IMG/VR virus record: IMGVR_UViG_3300008267_000141
Coordinates: 1-37,632 of that record
Direction: 5' to 3' (one strand)
DNA length: 37,632 bases
Source: a virus
The number at the start of each line of letters is the position of its first letter. Position 1 is the stretch's first letter. Positions 31,604 to 37,632 of the stretch are shown here, piece by piece. A program made the position numbers and the translations under genes. The notes under the pieces are model-generated. The model ran no database searches. It was not told the DNA's origin and saw only the letters and a program-made list of their open reading frames with translations.

Positions 31604-31905
31604 TGTTCGGCCTCGACCGTCTCGGAACCCGCGTCATTCAGATTGGCGCTGTCGTGGTCACGCTAATCTTCGTCGGCCTCACGCTGGCCTATTGTGTGGA
31701 GCGAGGCAACGCGCACCGTGCAAAGAGCGAGGCTTCAATTGCTCGCGCTACGGGTAAGGCGCTGGATAAGGTCGCCTCGGAAACCCCCATCATCCGCCAA
31801 GAGCAAGAGGAAAAGCAACGTGCAGTCGATCAAATCCAAGGCGCTGACACTCCCCTGCCTGCTGGTTTTGGCAGCGACCTTGAGCGGGTGCGCCGGGGCG
31901 GCTAA
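31603..31905 (+). CDS. Inner-membrane spanin (Rz-like)
   Basis: 100 residues with an N-terminal membrane anchor (about 12-31), then a charged periplasmic helix and a short polar end. This is the i-spanin layout. ATG 31603 overlaps the lysozyme stop (TGATG); the o-spanin gene begins inside it at 31820 in another frame. Together they fuse inner and outer membranes at the last step of lysis. Confidence 0.8.
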   Translation: MFGLDRLGTRVIQIGAVVVTLIFVGLTLAYCVERGNAHRAKSEASIARATGKALDKVASETPIIRQEQEEKQRAVDQIQGADTPLPAGFGSDLERVRRGG

Positions 31906-32092
31906 CGTCGTCATCCCAGAAAGCCTCAAAGCCCCTTGCGTCTCTACCGTGGACGTAAGCACGGCCCAGACCGTTGGTGATCTAGGCCGTGCCATTGTCG
32001 CTCAGGACGGTGATTTGCGCGTGTGTGATGTAAAGCGCGAGGCAATCGTGGCTATTGCGGAGAGCCAGAATCGTCGGTGGTGGCAGTTCTGA
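31820..32092 (+). CDS. Outer-membrane lipoprotein spanin (Rz1-like)
   Basis: 90 residues. A lipoprotein signal: K-S-K, a hydrophobic stretch (8-20) and lipobox L21-S-G-C24, with Cys24 the likely lipid-modified residue. The mature part contains two more cysteines and ends W-W-Q-F. It starts at GTG 31820 (AGG eleven bases upstream) inside the i-spanin gene and extends past it, an overlapping spanin arrangement. Partner: the protein at 31603-31905. Confidence 0.85.
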   Translation: MQSIKSKALTLPCLLVLAATLSGCAGAANVVIPESLKAPCVSTVDVSTAQTVGDLGRAIVAQDGDLRVCDVKREAIVAIAESQNRRWWQF

Positions 32093-32234
32093 CCGCGCCG
32101 GTTCTAAAGCCTTCCAGCCCTCCAATATGAAGGGCTAGGGTTAGAGCTTGAAGATGGGCGATAGTGCGGGCGTTGTTTGGTTCATTCGCCTTGCGGCTCA
32201 TACCCACCGAGGGGCGTTTGGGGGCGGGGGTCAT
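32052..32234 (-). CDS. Small protein downstream of DpdA-like gene, 60 aa
   Basis: 60 residues, basic, with one amphipathic helix (about 20-38) and a Thr/Ser-rich end; no motif recognised. ATG 32234 overlaps the stop of the DpdA-like gene (ATGA), the pattern of this leftward block. Its last 41 bases overlap the o-spanin on the other strand. An imperfect hairpin (32116-32136) lies within it. Real or not cannot be decided without expression data. Confidence 0.45.
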   Translation of the reverse strand: MTPAPKRPSVGMSRKANEPNNARTIAHLQALTLALHIGGLEGFRTGAVRTATTDDSGSPQ

Positions 32235-32944
32235 GCTGCTGCCTCAAACAGATCAGGGTGAGCGATGCGACCGGCCCACGTTGGCGGGCATTGCGCGGCG
32301 TCCCATCGGTCGGCCATTGCGCGAGCGGTGCGGTGCGGAAGGTGATGGTTCTGCGCTACGTCGGTCGAGTCCACCGAGGCAAACGGCCACGGGAACTTGG
32401 TCAGTTGCATCCCCCGCAGCATATGGACGTTCGGGGTTCTGCGGTGTCGCTTTGCCAGCTCGTTCCAGACCGCATCCATTCTGGCGGTGAACGCCGGACC
32501 TGGGATGGCCGAATACTCGCCGTTTGCCCCAAAGCAGACGCGGGGCCATTCGTCGGCAAGGCGCAGCGCCCGATCAATCGGCTCGTCCATGTGCCAGACG
32601 GGCGCGCCCCGGTCGCCGTGCGGCCATTCACGGATGAGGGCGTCCTGCTCTTGTGAACCGGCCTCAATCTCGTCGGGGATGACTGCCCATGTGGTCGGGT
32701 AATCGAGCCACTTGTCGGTCCATTCATAATAGCCCAGCCAGTCCACGGCCTTGCCGGATTTCCATTTCGAGAACGCGCCGTTATCCAGCATCACGGACTG
32801 CCCGATCTGGTGACACACGGCGACCTGATCCGGCCTCATGTGCGAGACGCAGAAATGCTTGCCCGCCAAAGTCAGCATGGTCGCGTTCGGCGTGATCGGG
32901 GTGCCGTGATAGCAGATGGTCACAGGGTGATGGTCGTTCCGCAT
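32231..32944 (-). CDS. dpdA: DpdA-like DNA guanine transglycosylase (TGT fold)
   Basis: 237 residues. It keeps the TGT-like pattern: M-L-D54-N-G-A-F (compare D-S-G-G-F of tRNA-guanine transglycosylases), D91 after a hydrophobic strand, F-G-A-N-G-E (138-143), H-M-L-R-G-M (174-179) and S-V-D192-S-T-D-V-A-Q-N-H (190-200), where the second catalytic Asp is expected. There is no C-terminal CxCxxC zinc site, as in the smaller phage DpdA type. Such enzymes exchange guanine in DNA for preQ0 or a derivative, which protects phage DNA from restriction. The gene next upstream is QueD-like, which supports this. ATG 32944 is preferred over TTG 32965. Confidence 0.85.
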   Translation of the reverse strand: MRNDHHPVTICYHGTPITPNATMLTLAGKHFCVSHMRPDQVAVCHQIGQSVMLDNGAFSKWKSGKAVDWLGYYEWTDKWLDYPTTWAVIPDEIEAGSQEQDALIREWPHGDRGAPVWHMDEPIDRALRLADEWPRVCFGANGEYSAIPGPAFTARMDAVWNELAKRHRRTPNVHMLRGMQLTKFPWPFASVDSTDVAQNHHLPHRTARAMADRWDAAQCPPTWAGRIAHPDLFEAAA

Positions 32945-33303
32945 GGGACCGCCCCCTTCCGCCAAACGTCGATCCGCTTAATGTCGTCGCCCATCAACTG
33001 CGCGATGGCCTTTGCAACGCCGTAGTTTGTCGGCTCGCAAACGTCGTCCAGCATCCGGTGATCGAAAGCGGCCTCCAGATACTGCCGGAGCCGGGCATGC
33101 ATGAACCGTGCGTCCTTCGGCGGATGCGCTGGCCAGAACACGCGGACGAACCAGGTGTGACCGTGAACTTGCTCGGCATACTCGCCCTTGTGCGCGGCGT
33201 CGAACGAGCTTTCAGTGAAGTCGAGGGCGCTGACAGAAGCACCACCCTCACCGGGTATGGAGGCGAAGCCGGAATGAACCAGGGCCTTGGGAGATTGGCT
33301 CAT
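32920..33303 (-). CDS. queD: QueD-like 6-carboxytetrahydropterin synthase
   Basis: 127 residues of the tetrahydropterin synthase fold. Zinc ligands His38 (F-D-A-A-H), His47 and His49 (H-G-H-T-W) are present, as is the D81-H82 pair (F-D-H-R-M-L-D-D). The catalytic Cys usually found between the first His and H-G-H is absent, and so is the C-terminal Glu of the V-W-E-T-P type; here it reads D-V-W-R-K-G. Known QueD makes 6-carboxytetrahydropterin from dihydroneopterin triphosphate for queuosine and 7-deazaguanine synthesis. ATG 33303 has a GGGGCGGGG region upstream and overlaps the DUF551 stop (ATGA). DpdA follows with a 25-base overlap. Confidence 0.8.
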   Translation of the reverse strand: MSQSPKALVHSGFASIPGEGGASVSALDFTESSFDAAHKGEYAEQVHGHTWFVRVFWPAHPPKDARFMHARLRQYLEAAFDHRMLDDVCEPTNYGVAKAIAQLMGDDIKRIDVWRKGAVPCGTTITL

Positions 33304-33908
33304 GCCCCGCCCCTTTCTGACTGAATGAGAGAAAGGATGGCGTCGGCTTTGTCCAAGGAAGGTTGTAAATCGCCAACCCATTCGATTTGCGTTTCGCGGG
33401 GAATGTGGGCCGCATACGGCGGGCGGCGGTCAAAACGTCGCCACGATAGCGGATCGACAATCCGCGCCACCGTTTCCCGCAAATCACCGGGCAGGGCGTC
33501 GGGTTCACTCCGCTTCGCTACGTACCCACCGAGACTGTCAGCAGATGGCGGGGGTGGCAGGGGCATCCAGTGGGTTGGATGTTGGCTGATGACGTTGCTG
33601 AGACAAGCAGAAACCCAGTCTCCGCCGCCAGAGGCGTAGTTGCGGTAACGCATAACGTGGGCCACCATAACAGCGGAACGAAGCGGGCCATTGTCGTTGC
33701 GGCTGTTCAAAAAGCCCCACCCGACAACCGCAGTCCCATCCCTCGGAGCCGTCTCTATAGCTTGCCAGCCGTCAACAGGGGGTGCGGCTGCGAGGGCTGC
33801 GCGGTAAGTGGCGCTGTAACTGCCTTCGCTACCGACATATGCGCTGAACATTGCGTCCAACATCGCCTCTGTCGGCTCTCTCGGCACCAGGACCCATCCG
33901 TCAGTCAT
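33300..33908 (-). CDS. DUF551-like early protein
   Basis: 202 residues. The N-terminal segment resembles R-E-P-T-E-A-M-L-D-A-M of phage proteins, then D-G-W-Q-A-I-E-T-A-P-R-D-G-T and P-T-H-W-M-P-L-P form a DUF551 domain (about 45-120). The C-terminal 80 residues are variable. GGAGAAG lies six bases before ATG 33908; a longer in-frame start at 33971 lies inside the neighbour. Function of DUF551 is unknown to me; a shorter relative is at 14460-14630. Confidence 0.75.
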   Translation of the reverse strand: MTDGWVLVPREPTEAMLDAMFSAYVGSEGSYSATYRAALAAAPPVDGWQAIETAPRDGTAVVGWGFLNSRNDNGPLRSAVMVAHVMRYRNYASGGGDWVSACLSNVISQHPTHWMPLPPPPSADSLGGYVAKRSEPDALPGDLRETVARIVDPLSWRRFDRRPPYAAHIPRETQIEWVGDLQPSLDKADAILSLIQSERGGA

Positions 33909-34534
33909 GCGTCTTCTCCTGTAAGGGCGGCTCGGGCGTTGATGGCGATAACGCGCTTCAAGTGGACCCATCGGCCATCCTCGCGTTCGGCTTCAATCTG
34001 GATGTCCCGCAAAGCCCCCCGCAGCCTCTCTATCTCAGCGGCTTGGCGTTGAATGGTGTCGGCTGCTTCATCTGCTATGCTTTCGGCAACGTGGTCGCCA
34101 ACACAGACGCCGTCTTCCTCGGTCGCATCGGGGAAGTTCAACTGGTCATTCTTGAACCACGGATAGCCAAGGGCTTTGCCTAGCACTTGGCAGACCTCAT
34201 CGTTCGACTTGCCTGCCCCTCTTCGCAGCCTCTCGATTTCAGCGGCCTCGCGTTCAATGGTGTCGAGAAGCGCGGTGATGTTGGCCGGGTTGGCGGCGCG
34301 GAAGAACGCCTCGTATTTGGCAAACTCGTCACCCACGCCGAAGAACTGGACGCCGACTGCAAAACCGTCGAAGTTCGTGAACGTCTTGCCGTCAACCGTC
34401 CCTTCGCCTTCACAGCACGGGCAGTCGTGACTGCCGGTCCCGGTATGGTCGGCGGTATCTAGGTCGCCCGGCGTGACGCCTTCCAGCGCAGCCCGCAGCC
34501 TCTCGCACGGGGCGGCTATGTCAGTGGTGGTCAT
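33905..34534 (-). CDS. Ead/Ea22-like early protein
   Basis: 209 residues. F-A-K-Y-E-A-F-F-R-A-A-N-P-A-N-I-T-A-L-L-D (about 74-95) is the hallmark of Ead/Ea22-type phage early proteins. A C-P-C-C-E-G-E-G motif near 38-45 may bind zinc, and two I-E-R-L-R-containing helices form a coiled coil. Role unknown in the family; accessory early function. ATG 34534 has GGAGA upstream and lies inside the previous gene. Confidence 0.75.
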   Translation of the reverse strand: MTTTDIAAPCERLRAALEGVTPGDLDTADHTGTGSHDCPCCEGEGTVDGKTFTNFDGFAVGVQFFGVGDEFAKYEAFFRAANPANITALLDTIEREAAEIERLRRGAGKSNDEVCQVLGKALGYPWFKNDQLNFPDATEEDGVCVGDHVAESIADEAADTIQRQAAEIERLRGALRDIQIEAEREDGRWVHLKRVIAINARAALTGEDA

Positions 34535-34721
34535 TGGGGGTCTCCAACATTGGTTCGCGCCCGCCCGGAAAGTCGCCGCGTCCGTGCATCGGGCAGTCGT
34601 CGGAATAGTAGAAACAGACGCCGTCACTGGTCGGGATGCCCGCGCCACGGCGGTTATCCATCACCGGGCATTTGCAGCCTAGCGACACAGCGGCGTCAGA
34701 GCCGGGATTAGGCCGCGCCAT
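34521..34721 (-). CDS. Small Cys-rich protein, 66 aa
   Basis: 66 residues. C-K-C-P-V-M-D-N and later F-Y-Y-S-D-D-C-P-M-H with one more Cys in between form a likely zinc knuckle (C-x-C ... C ... C-x-x-H). Similar short proteins with C-x-C-P-x-x-D-N are known to me from phages, without function. ATG 34721 overlaps the upstream stop (TGATG). Confidence 0.7.
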   Translation of the reverse strand: MARPNPGSDAAVSLGCKCPVMDNRRGAGIPTSDGVCFYYSDDCPMHGRGDFPGGREPMLETPNDHH

Positions 34722-35044
34722 CACCCTTCCCTCCCTGTATCGGTGGCTTTTCGGATGGCTGCGCGTCGGAGGGTGTGAACGCGCTCAATCTCGGCGTCCG
34801 TCATGTTGAAGATGCCGCGCTGGTGCTTGTCTTCCGCAGCCAGAAGCGCCTCCAGCAATTCGGCTCTCTCGGAGAGAAGGGAAAGGATGGTTGCGGGGCT
34901 GGTTGCAGCGATAAAAGTGGCGTCCTCCGGCGCAAACCGGTCGTCTTTGGTCAGGTGCTCGGGACAAAACCACGTTTCACCCTCGGTTTCAGGAACGAGG
35001 TCATTTGCTTCCCCTGCCAGCCGTTCTAGTTCTTTGCGGGTCAT
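34721..35044 (-). CDS. Ead/Ea22-like small protein, 107 aa
   Basis: 107 residues. The middle holds D-A-T-F-I-A-A-T-S-P-A-T-I-L-S-L-L (about 47-63), again the Ead/Ea22-type hallmark, followed by a coiled coil. A Cys-His pair (F-C-P-E-H) lies at about 25-29. I chose ATG 35044, one base after the stop of the membrane gene; the longer frame to 35170 would read through that gene. No strong ribosome site, so coupling to the membrane gene is likely. Confidence 0.7.
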   Translation of the reverse strand: MTRKELERLAGEANDLVPETEGETWFCPEHLTKDDRFAPEDATFIAATSPATILSLLSERAELLEALLAAEDKHQRGIFNMTDAEIERVHTLRRAAIRKATDTGREG

Positions 35045-35045
35045 A

Positions 35046-35243
35046 TCAAGCAATCCAAAAGAGCGAGAGAACACCAGCCACCACGGCCAGCAGGATGAGG
35101 CTGCGAGGCCTGAACACCTCGGCCAAGGCTCGGAGCCACAGCGGCGGCTCGTCGGACGGGCGGAAGTCAAACCCGCGAGTGGATTGGCTGGTCGCCTGCG
35201 CCGCTTTCATGCGGTGGCAAACGTAGTCGGAACGGTCAATCAT
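35046..35243 (-). CDS. Small C-terminally anchored membrane protein
   Basis: 65 residues. A polar first half and one hydrophobic segment at the very C-terminus (about 46-65), so probably tail-anchored in the inner membrane. No family known to me. GGAGAAGACCA before ATG 35243 is the same ribosome-site sequence as at the gene starting at 35494. ATGA overlap with that gene's stop. Confidence 0.65.
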   Translation of the reverse strand: MIDRSDYVCHRMKAAQATSQSTRGFDFRPSDEPPLWLRALAEVFRPRSLILLAVVAGVLSLFWIA

Positions 35244-35494
35244 TGGTCTTCTCCGTTCAGCAGGGCAACAATGCGAGCGGCAAACGCTTCCTGCTCTGCG
35301 TCTGTCTTGTCGTAAGGGTCGCTGCGTTTGACGTAAGCAACGCGGGGAACGACCAAACGAAAGCCCATATCGTCGCGGGAATCGTCACCGTCGTCGCGAA
35401 TAATTAGTGATCCGTCGTTTTGGCGGATAAAATCGCCGCCAAACATTCGGTCGCCAATCTCAACGATTGGATTAGTCGAAATTCGGAACGCCAT
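35240..35494 (-). CDS. Hypothetical protein, 84 aa
   Basis: 84 residues; beta-rich first half with G-D-R-M-F-G-G-D-F, then an acidic D-D-G-D-D-S-R-D-D loop and a C-terminal helix. No family recognised. GGGGAGAAGACCA lies before ATG 35494. The frame is open to 35641, but the strong ribosome site marks the start. Overlaps the neighbour by 23 bases. Confidence 0.7.
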   Translation of the reverse strand: MAFRISTNPIVEIGDRMFGGDFIRQNDGSLIIRDDGDDSRDDMGFRLVVPRVAYVKRSDPYDKTDAEQEAFAARIVALLNGEDQ

Positions 35495-35660
35495 TGGTCT
35501 TCTCCCCTTGTTCGGAAGCCGCTGCCATTTCAGCAAACTGGCTTGCCCATGAATGAATAATCTCGCCCATTGCCTTGTTAGAACGAGCGTTGTCGTTCCA
35601 TACGGCTTCCAGCTTGGAGCCTTGGCGGGGGCGAACTGCAATCGGGTTTGGCTGCTTCAT
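35472..35660 (-). CDS. Small protein from a possibly leaderless message, 62 aa
   Basis: 62 residues, basic N-terminus and a helix (about 32-50); function unknown. ATG 35660 has no Shine-Dalgarno sequence. A promoter (35668-35695) ends eight bases upstream, so transcription would begin at or next to the ATG. An alternative GTG start at 35678 would lie upstream of the predicted transcript start. Confidence 0.6.
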   Translation of the reverse strand: MKQPNPIAVRPRQGSKLEAVWNDNARSNKAMGEIIHSWASQFAEMAAASEQGEKTNGVPNFD

Positions 35661-35667
35661 GGGTCTG

Positions 35668-35695
35668 AGTTTACTCACGGCTTGGACCTAGTCAA
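35668..35695 (-). promoter_or_regulatory. Leftward promoter, leaderless arrangement
   Basis: On the minus strand: TTGACT (35695-35690), 16 bases, TAAACT (35673-35668). The 16-base spacer equals that of the promoters at 5408 and 6215. Expected transcript start is around 35661, adjacent to ATG 35660. Confidence 0.6.
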
Positions 35696-35976
35696 CGTTT
35701 ATTTTCCAGCGCCGCAAAAAGCTGCTGCCGTTGAGCCGCCGCCTTATCGCAAGCGTCCTTGATCTCAGACAGCGTCGGGAAAAAATTTGGCTTGTCGGAT
35801 CTATAAATAAACCGCTCAACCACCGCCTTAGCCACGTCAGCCGGAAACCTGGCTAGGCAGTCCGCATAAAGCCGCAGGATCAGCCTCAAGCTATTCTCGC
35901 TGTCATTCCGGTGCGCTGTGACCGCGTGGAGCGTTGAAACGTGTTCTTCGCACCGCTGGACCGTCGCGGGCGTCAT
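35692..35976 (-). CDS. Helicase-loader-like replication protein, 94 aa
   Basis: 94 residues, helical. L-R-L-I-L-R-L-Y-A-D-C-L-A-R-F-P-A-D-V-A-K-A-V-V (about 28-51) and F-F-P-T-L-S-E-I-K-D-A-C-D (64-76) resemble the small proteins that follow HTH replication genes in phages (lambda P-like helper). ATG 35976 is the first start after the end of the gene upstream; GGAGG lies 13 bases before it. The frame is open to 36309, but that part overlaps the replication gene by 308 bases and I regard it as a shadow. Confidence 0.65.
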   Translation of the reverse strand: MTPATVQRCEEHVSTLHAVTAHRNDSENSLRLILRLYADCLARFPADVAKAVVERFIYRSDKPNFFPTLSEIKDACDKAAAQRQQLFAALENKR

Positions 35977-36001
35977 GGCGCTGTAGGTGGCCTCCAAGGC
36001 C

Positions 36002-36790
36002 CTAGAACGGTTGTCCTGTGTCAGACCCTCGAATGAATACCCCGTCACTGTCCGTTGGTAGCCACCCGTCACCGGATACGTCAGGCTGATTTGCGGCTGC
36101 GGCACGATCCCCAAGGATGATGTCAACCATTGAAGCAGGTTTCTGTCGGTGTCCTCCGGCGCTTGGCTTTCCAGCTTGGCCCGTATTGGCGTCAGGTTCG
36201 TCTGCCCATCGCTCACCATTGAGCCAGGTTGCGGCGTGAGGGCTGTATTCTGGGTTTGCCCAGACCCCCCAACGGACTTGAGTAGCGACTGCGCTGACAA
36301 GCGTTCCATGATCGATGACCTTTCGGGCTTTGAGATAGGCCTTCAGGGCTGCGCCTTTAGCCTTTTTGTGGGGGTAGCATTTCCAGAACTCATCAAACTC
36401 GGATGATTTGGCTGACTCCGAAGAAGCTTTAGCTTCTGAGGATAGGTTAGAGACAGGTTCCGTGTCCCGTTTTTGGGACTGTTTCCGTCCAATTTCGGAA
36501 CTGTTCCGATTTTGGGACTCTTTGCCGACGTTGACGGTATACACCTTCACTTGTTTGGTTGAGCCAACGCGCTTTCCAGAGTCAGCGATAAGCCCGCAAG
36601 CCTCTAACCGATCCAACGCAGAGATAACGGTTTTCCGGTTCAGGCTGCTAAACTCGCAAAGCCAATTGATTGACGGATAGGCAAAGCCCGTTTCATCATT
36701 GTGGCGGTCGCACAAAGCGATAAGAATCAACTTCTCACTGGCCCGCTCAACGCGGGTCTTAGAAGCCCAAGCCAAAGCGCCCCAACTCAT
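36002..36790 (-). CDS. Replication initiator-like HTH protein
   Basis: 262 residues. Residues 15-70 form a winged HTH (HTH_36-type): K-L-I-L-I-A-L-C-D, F-A-Y-P-S-I-N-W-L, then L-N-R-K-T-V-I-S-A-L-D-R-L. A Ser/Glu/Lys-rich linker follows, then F-W-K-C-Y-P-H-K-K-A-K-G-A-A-L-K-A-Y (about 143-160), typical of phage replication initiators and helicase loaders of the DnaD/O-like group. It probably binds the phage origin and recruits the host replisome. ATG 36790 overlaps the HNH stop (ATGA). The origin itself could lie within this gene, as in lambda O; I see no iterons. Confidence 0.8.
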   Translation of the reverse strand: MSWGALAWASKTRVERASEKLILIALCDRHNDETGFAYPSINWLCEFSSLNRKTVISALDRLEACGLIADSGKRVGSTKQVKVYTVNVGKESQNRNSSEIGRKQSQKRDTEPVSNLSSEAKASSESAKSSEFDEFWKCYPHKKAKGAALKAYLKARKVIDHGTLVSAVATQVRWGVWANPEYSPHAATWLNGERWADEPDANTGQAGKPSAGGHRQKPASMVDIILGDRAAAANQPDVSGDGWLPTDSDGVFIRGSDTGQPF

Positions 36791-37254
36791 TCTCCGACGC
36801 CTTGTTTTGAAAGCCAATCAAACAACAGACTGACCTCGCGAACCGTGTCCGCAATATTGCCAATCTCCATTAGTTCGGAGTAGGCGTAACCGCACGAATA
36901 CGCCCGAGAAATAATCGCTATTGCAGCGTCTCGCTCCGTGTCTGGCCAACTAAGGTATGGCCAAAGCAGCGAATAAAGGCTCTGCTGGTGCCTATCGGTG
37001 TGGTTAATTAGGTCATCGGACGCCTTGCCCGCGTTGCAGTCCTCGCAAGCTGCGACTAGGTTTTCATCGTCGTCGTCACCGCCGTTGCAAACTGCCGTGA
37101 TATGGTCAACGTGAAGCACAACGGACGGCGCGGACTGACCGCAATAGCGGCAGGTAAAGGCGTCCCGGTTAAGAATGCGAAACCGCTTCTTAGCGCTAAG
37201 TCCGCGCCTACGCTTGCGCCCGCGTAGGCCAAACTGTATATCCCTGATGGTCAT
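36787..37254 (-). CDS. HNH endonuclease
   Basis: 155 residues. C35-R-Y-C38, L-H48-V-D50-H51-I, N65, and C70-E-D-C73 complete a zinc-bound HNH fold; the basic N-terminus (R-G-R-K-R-R-R) may bind DNA. The C-terminal half is helical and not part of the nuclease. GGAGAG lies before ATG 37254; the longer frame to 37317 lacks a site. First gene of the leftward early block. It could be a homing-type or host-DNA-degrading nuclease. Confidence 0.85.
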   Translation of the reverse strand: MTIRDIQFGLRGRKRRRGLSAKKRFRILNRDAFTCRYCGQSAPSVVLHVDHITAVCNGGDDDDENLVAACEDCNAGKASDDLINHTDRHQQSLYSLLWPYLSWPDTERDAAIAIISRAYSCGYAYSELMEIGNIADTVREVSLLFDWLSKQGVGE

Positions 37255-37408
37255 TGGCTCTCCTAAAGCCGGTGGCAGGGTGGGATTGAGACGGACCGCC
37301 AGATGCGTCTCTCCCACCCACCCACTTTCGCTTATTGCAGGGACGAACGCAAGGCGCTAAGGTGGTGACACCCACGACGTTCTCCCTCCCTTGTTGTGGC
37401 TAGACTGG

Positions 37409-37443
37409 CCCGGCGCGTGAAATAATCCGCGCCGGGTCTTTTT
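37409..37443 (+). terminator. Strong intrinsic terminator (plus strand)
   Basis: CCCGGCGCG (37409-37417), a 10-base loop and CGCGCCGGG (37428-37436), then TCTTTTT. Nine perfect GC-rich pairs with a U-tract on the plus strand. On the minus strand the hairpin follows the methyltransferase stop directly but no U-tract follows it. The 154 bases between it and the HNH start (37255-37408) hold no gene that I can support. Confidence 0.85.
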
Positions 37444-37632
37444 CATATCAGAACATCTTGCACCGGCTTTTGAACCGGCTCGGCAAATAGGCGGGGCTGC
37501 TTGTAAGCGGCCTCGATACGGCGGCAGGAAATCTCGAAATAGGTAGGCTCGCGCTCTATGCCGATGAAGGCGCGGTCGGTCAGGGCGCACGCAACGCCCG
37601 TTGTGCCGGAGCCCATGAATGGGTCTAGGATG
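37443..37632 (-). CDS. DNA methyltransferase, C-terminal fragment
   Basis: 62 codons and a stop; the gene runs off the right edge. It begins with the SAM-binding motif I of amino-methyltransferases ([11 protein letters not shown]) and continues I-G-I-E-R-E-P-x-Y, as in the C-terminal part of beta-class enzymes. It is the natural partner of the N-terminal fragment at 1-108 (D-P-P-Y). Joined directly they would be out of frame and about 130 residues short, so a stretch is missing rather than the gene being broken. Confidence 0.85.
   Translation of the reverse strand, partial: ILDPFMGSGTTGVACALTDRAFIGIEREPTYFEISCRRIEAAYKQPRLFAEPVQKPVQDVLI

Noticed and set aside
32116-32136. Hairpin AGCCCT-N9-AGGGCT between convergent blocks as a terminator
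   Set aside because: Six pairs only and no U-tract on either strand; kept as a possible weak element but not listed.
35977-36309. N-terminal extension of the helicase-loader-like gene
   Set aside because: It overlaps the replication gene by 308 bases, and the extension is Ser/Gln/Thr-rich with no domain. The domain part starts after ATG 35976.
37208-37375. Minus-strand GTG frame of 55 codons with a good AAGGGAGGGAG site
   Set aside because: The ribosome-site-like sequence is suggestive, but the product has no regular structure and its 3' third overlaps the HNH gene. It could be a leader peptide; evidence is too weak to list.
1-37632. tRNA genes, CRISPR arrays, insertion sequences, integrase and attachment sites
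   Set aside because: I looked for cloverleaf ends, regularly spaced repeats, transposase or recombinase motifs and saw none; a dedicated tRNA search could still find a degenerate one.

Overview
The window looks like an almost complete genome of a short-tailed (podovirus-like) double-stranded DNA phage, moderately GC-rich. An alphaproteobacterial host is my guess, from the general look of the proteins (a DnaA domain IV protein, ERF annealase, TerS and lysozyme types, GcrA-like HTH proteins); the sequence alone does not prove it. I see no integrase, DNA polymerase, RNA polymerase, tRNA gene, CRISPR array or insertion sequence. The two window ends carry the N-terminal and C-terminal parts of one type of DNA methyltransferase, on the same strand and in the order expected if the molecule were circular. 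The window is therefore probably a circularly permuted genome cut inside that gene, with a few hundred bases missing.

Layout. (1) 1-2666, leftward: an HTH regulator, a coiled-coil protein, a C5-cytosine methyltransferase with a long second reading frame nested inside it, an HNH nuclease, a lone DnaA domain IV, two small HTH proteins, and the start of an N6-adenine/N4-cytosine methyltransferase. (2) 2667-2784: a divergent control region with operator-like repeats and a rightward promoter. (3) 2785-7065, rightward early genes: many very small proteins, an ERF annealase with an SSB-like partner, a ribbon-helix-helix protein, and a duplicated leader in front of two genes. (4) 7179-32092, rightward late genes: terminase, P22-type portal, a glycine-rich adhesin-like protein, scaffold, capsid, small surface protein, a glycan-modification cassette, tail and ejection proteins, tail fibre, tailspike, and a full lysis set (membrane proteins, lysozyme, two-part spanin). 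(5) 37254-32052, leftward early genes: HNH nuclease, replication initiator-like HTH protein, helicase-loader-like protein, small Ead/Ea22-like and DUF551-like proteins, and finally a QueD-like enzyme followed by a TGT/DpdA-like enzyme.

How the parts work together. Most genes overlap their neighbours by 1, 4 or 8 bases (ATGA, TGATG, GTGA), so translation is probably coupled within each block. The phage carries several possible defences against restriction and recognition. The QueD-like and DpdA-like pair suggests 7-deazaguanine bases in its DNA. The C5 and N6/N4 methyltransferases would add methyl marks. The glycosyltransferase-DUF115 fusion and FkbM methyltransferase could decorate the virion or the host surface. 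The missing steps of 7-deazaguanine synthesis (FolE, QueE, QueC) and all DNA polymerisation would have to come from the host.
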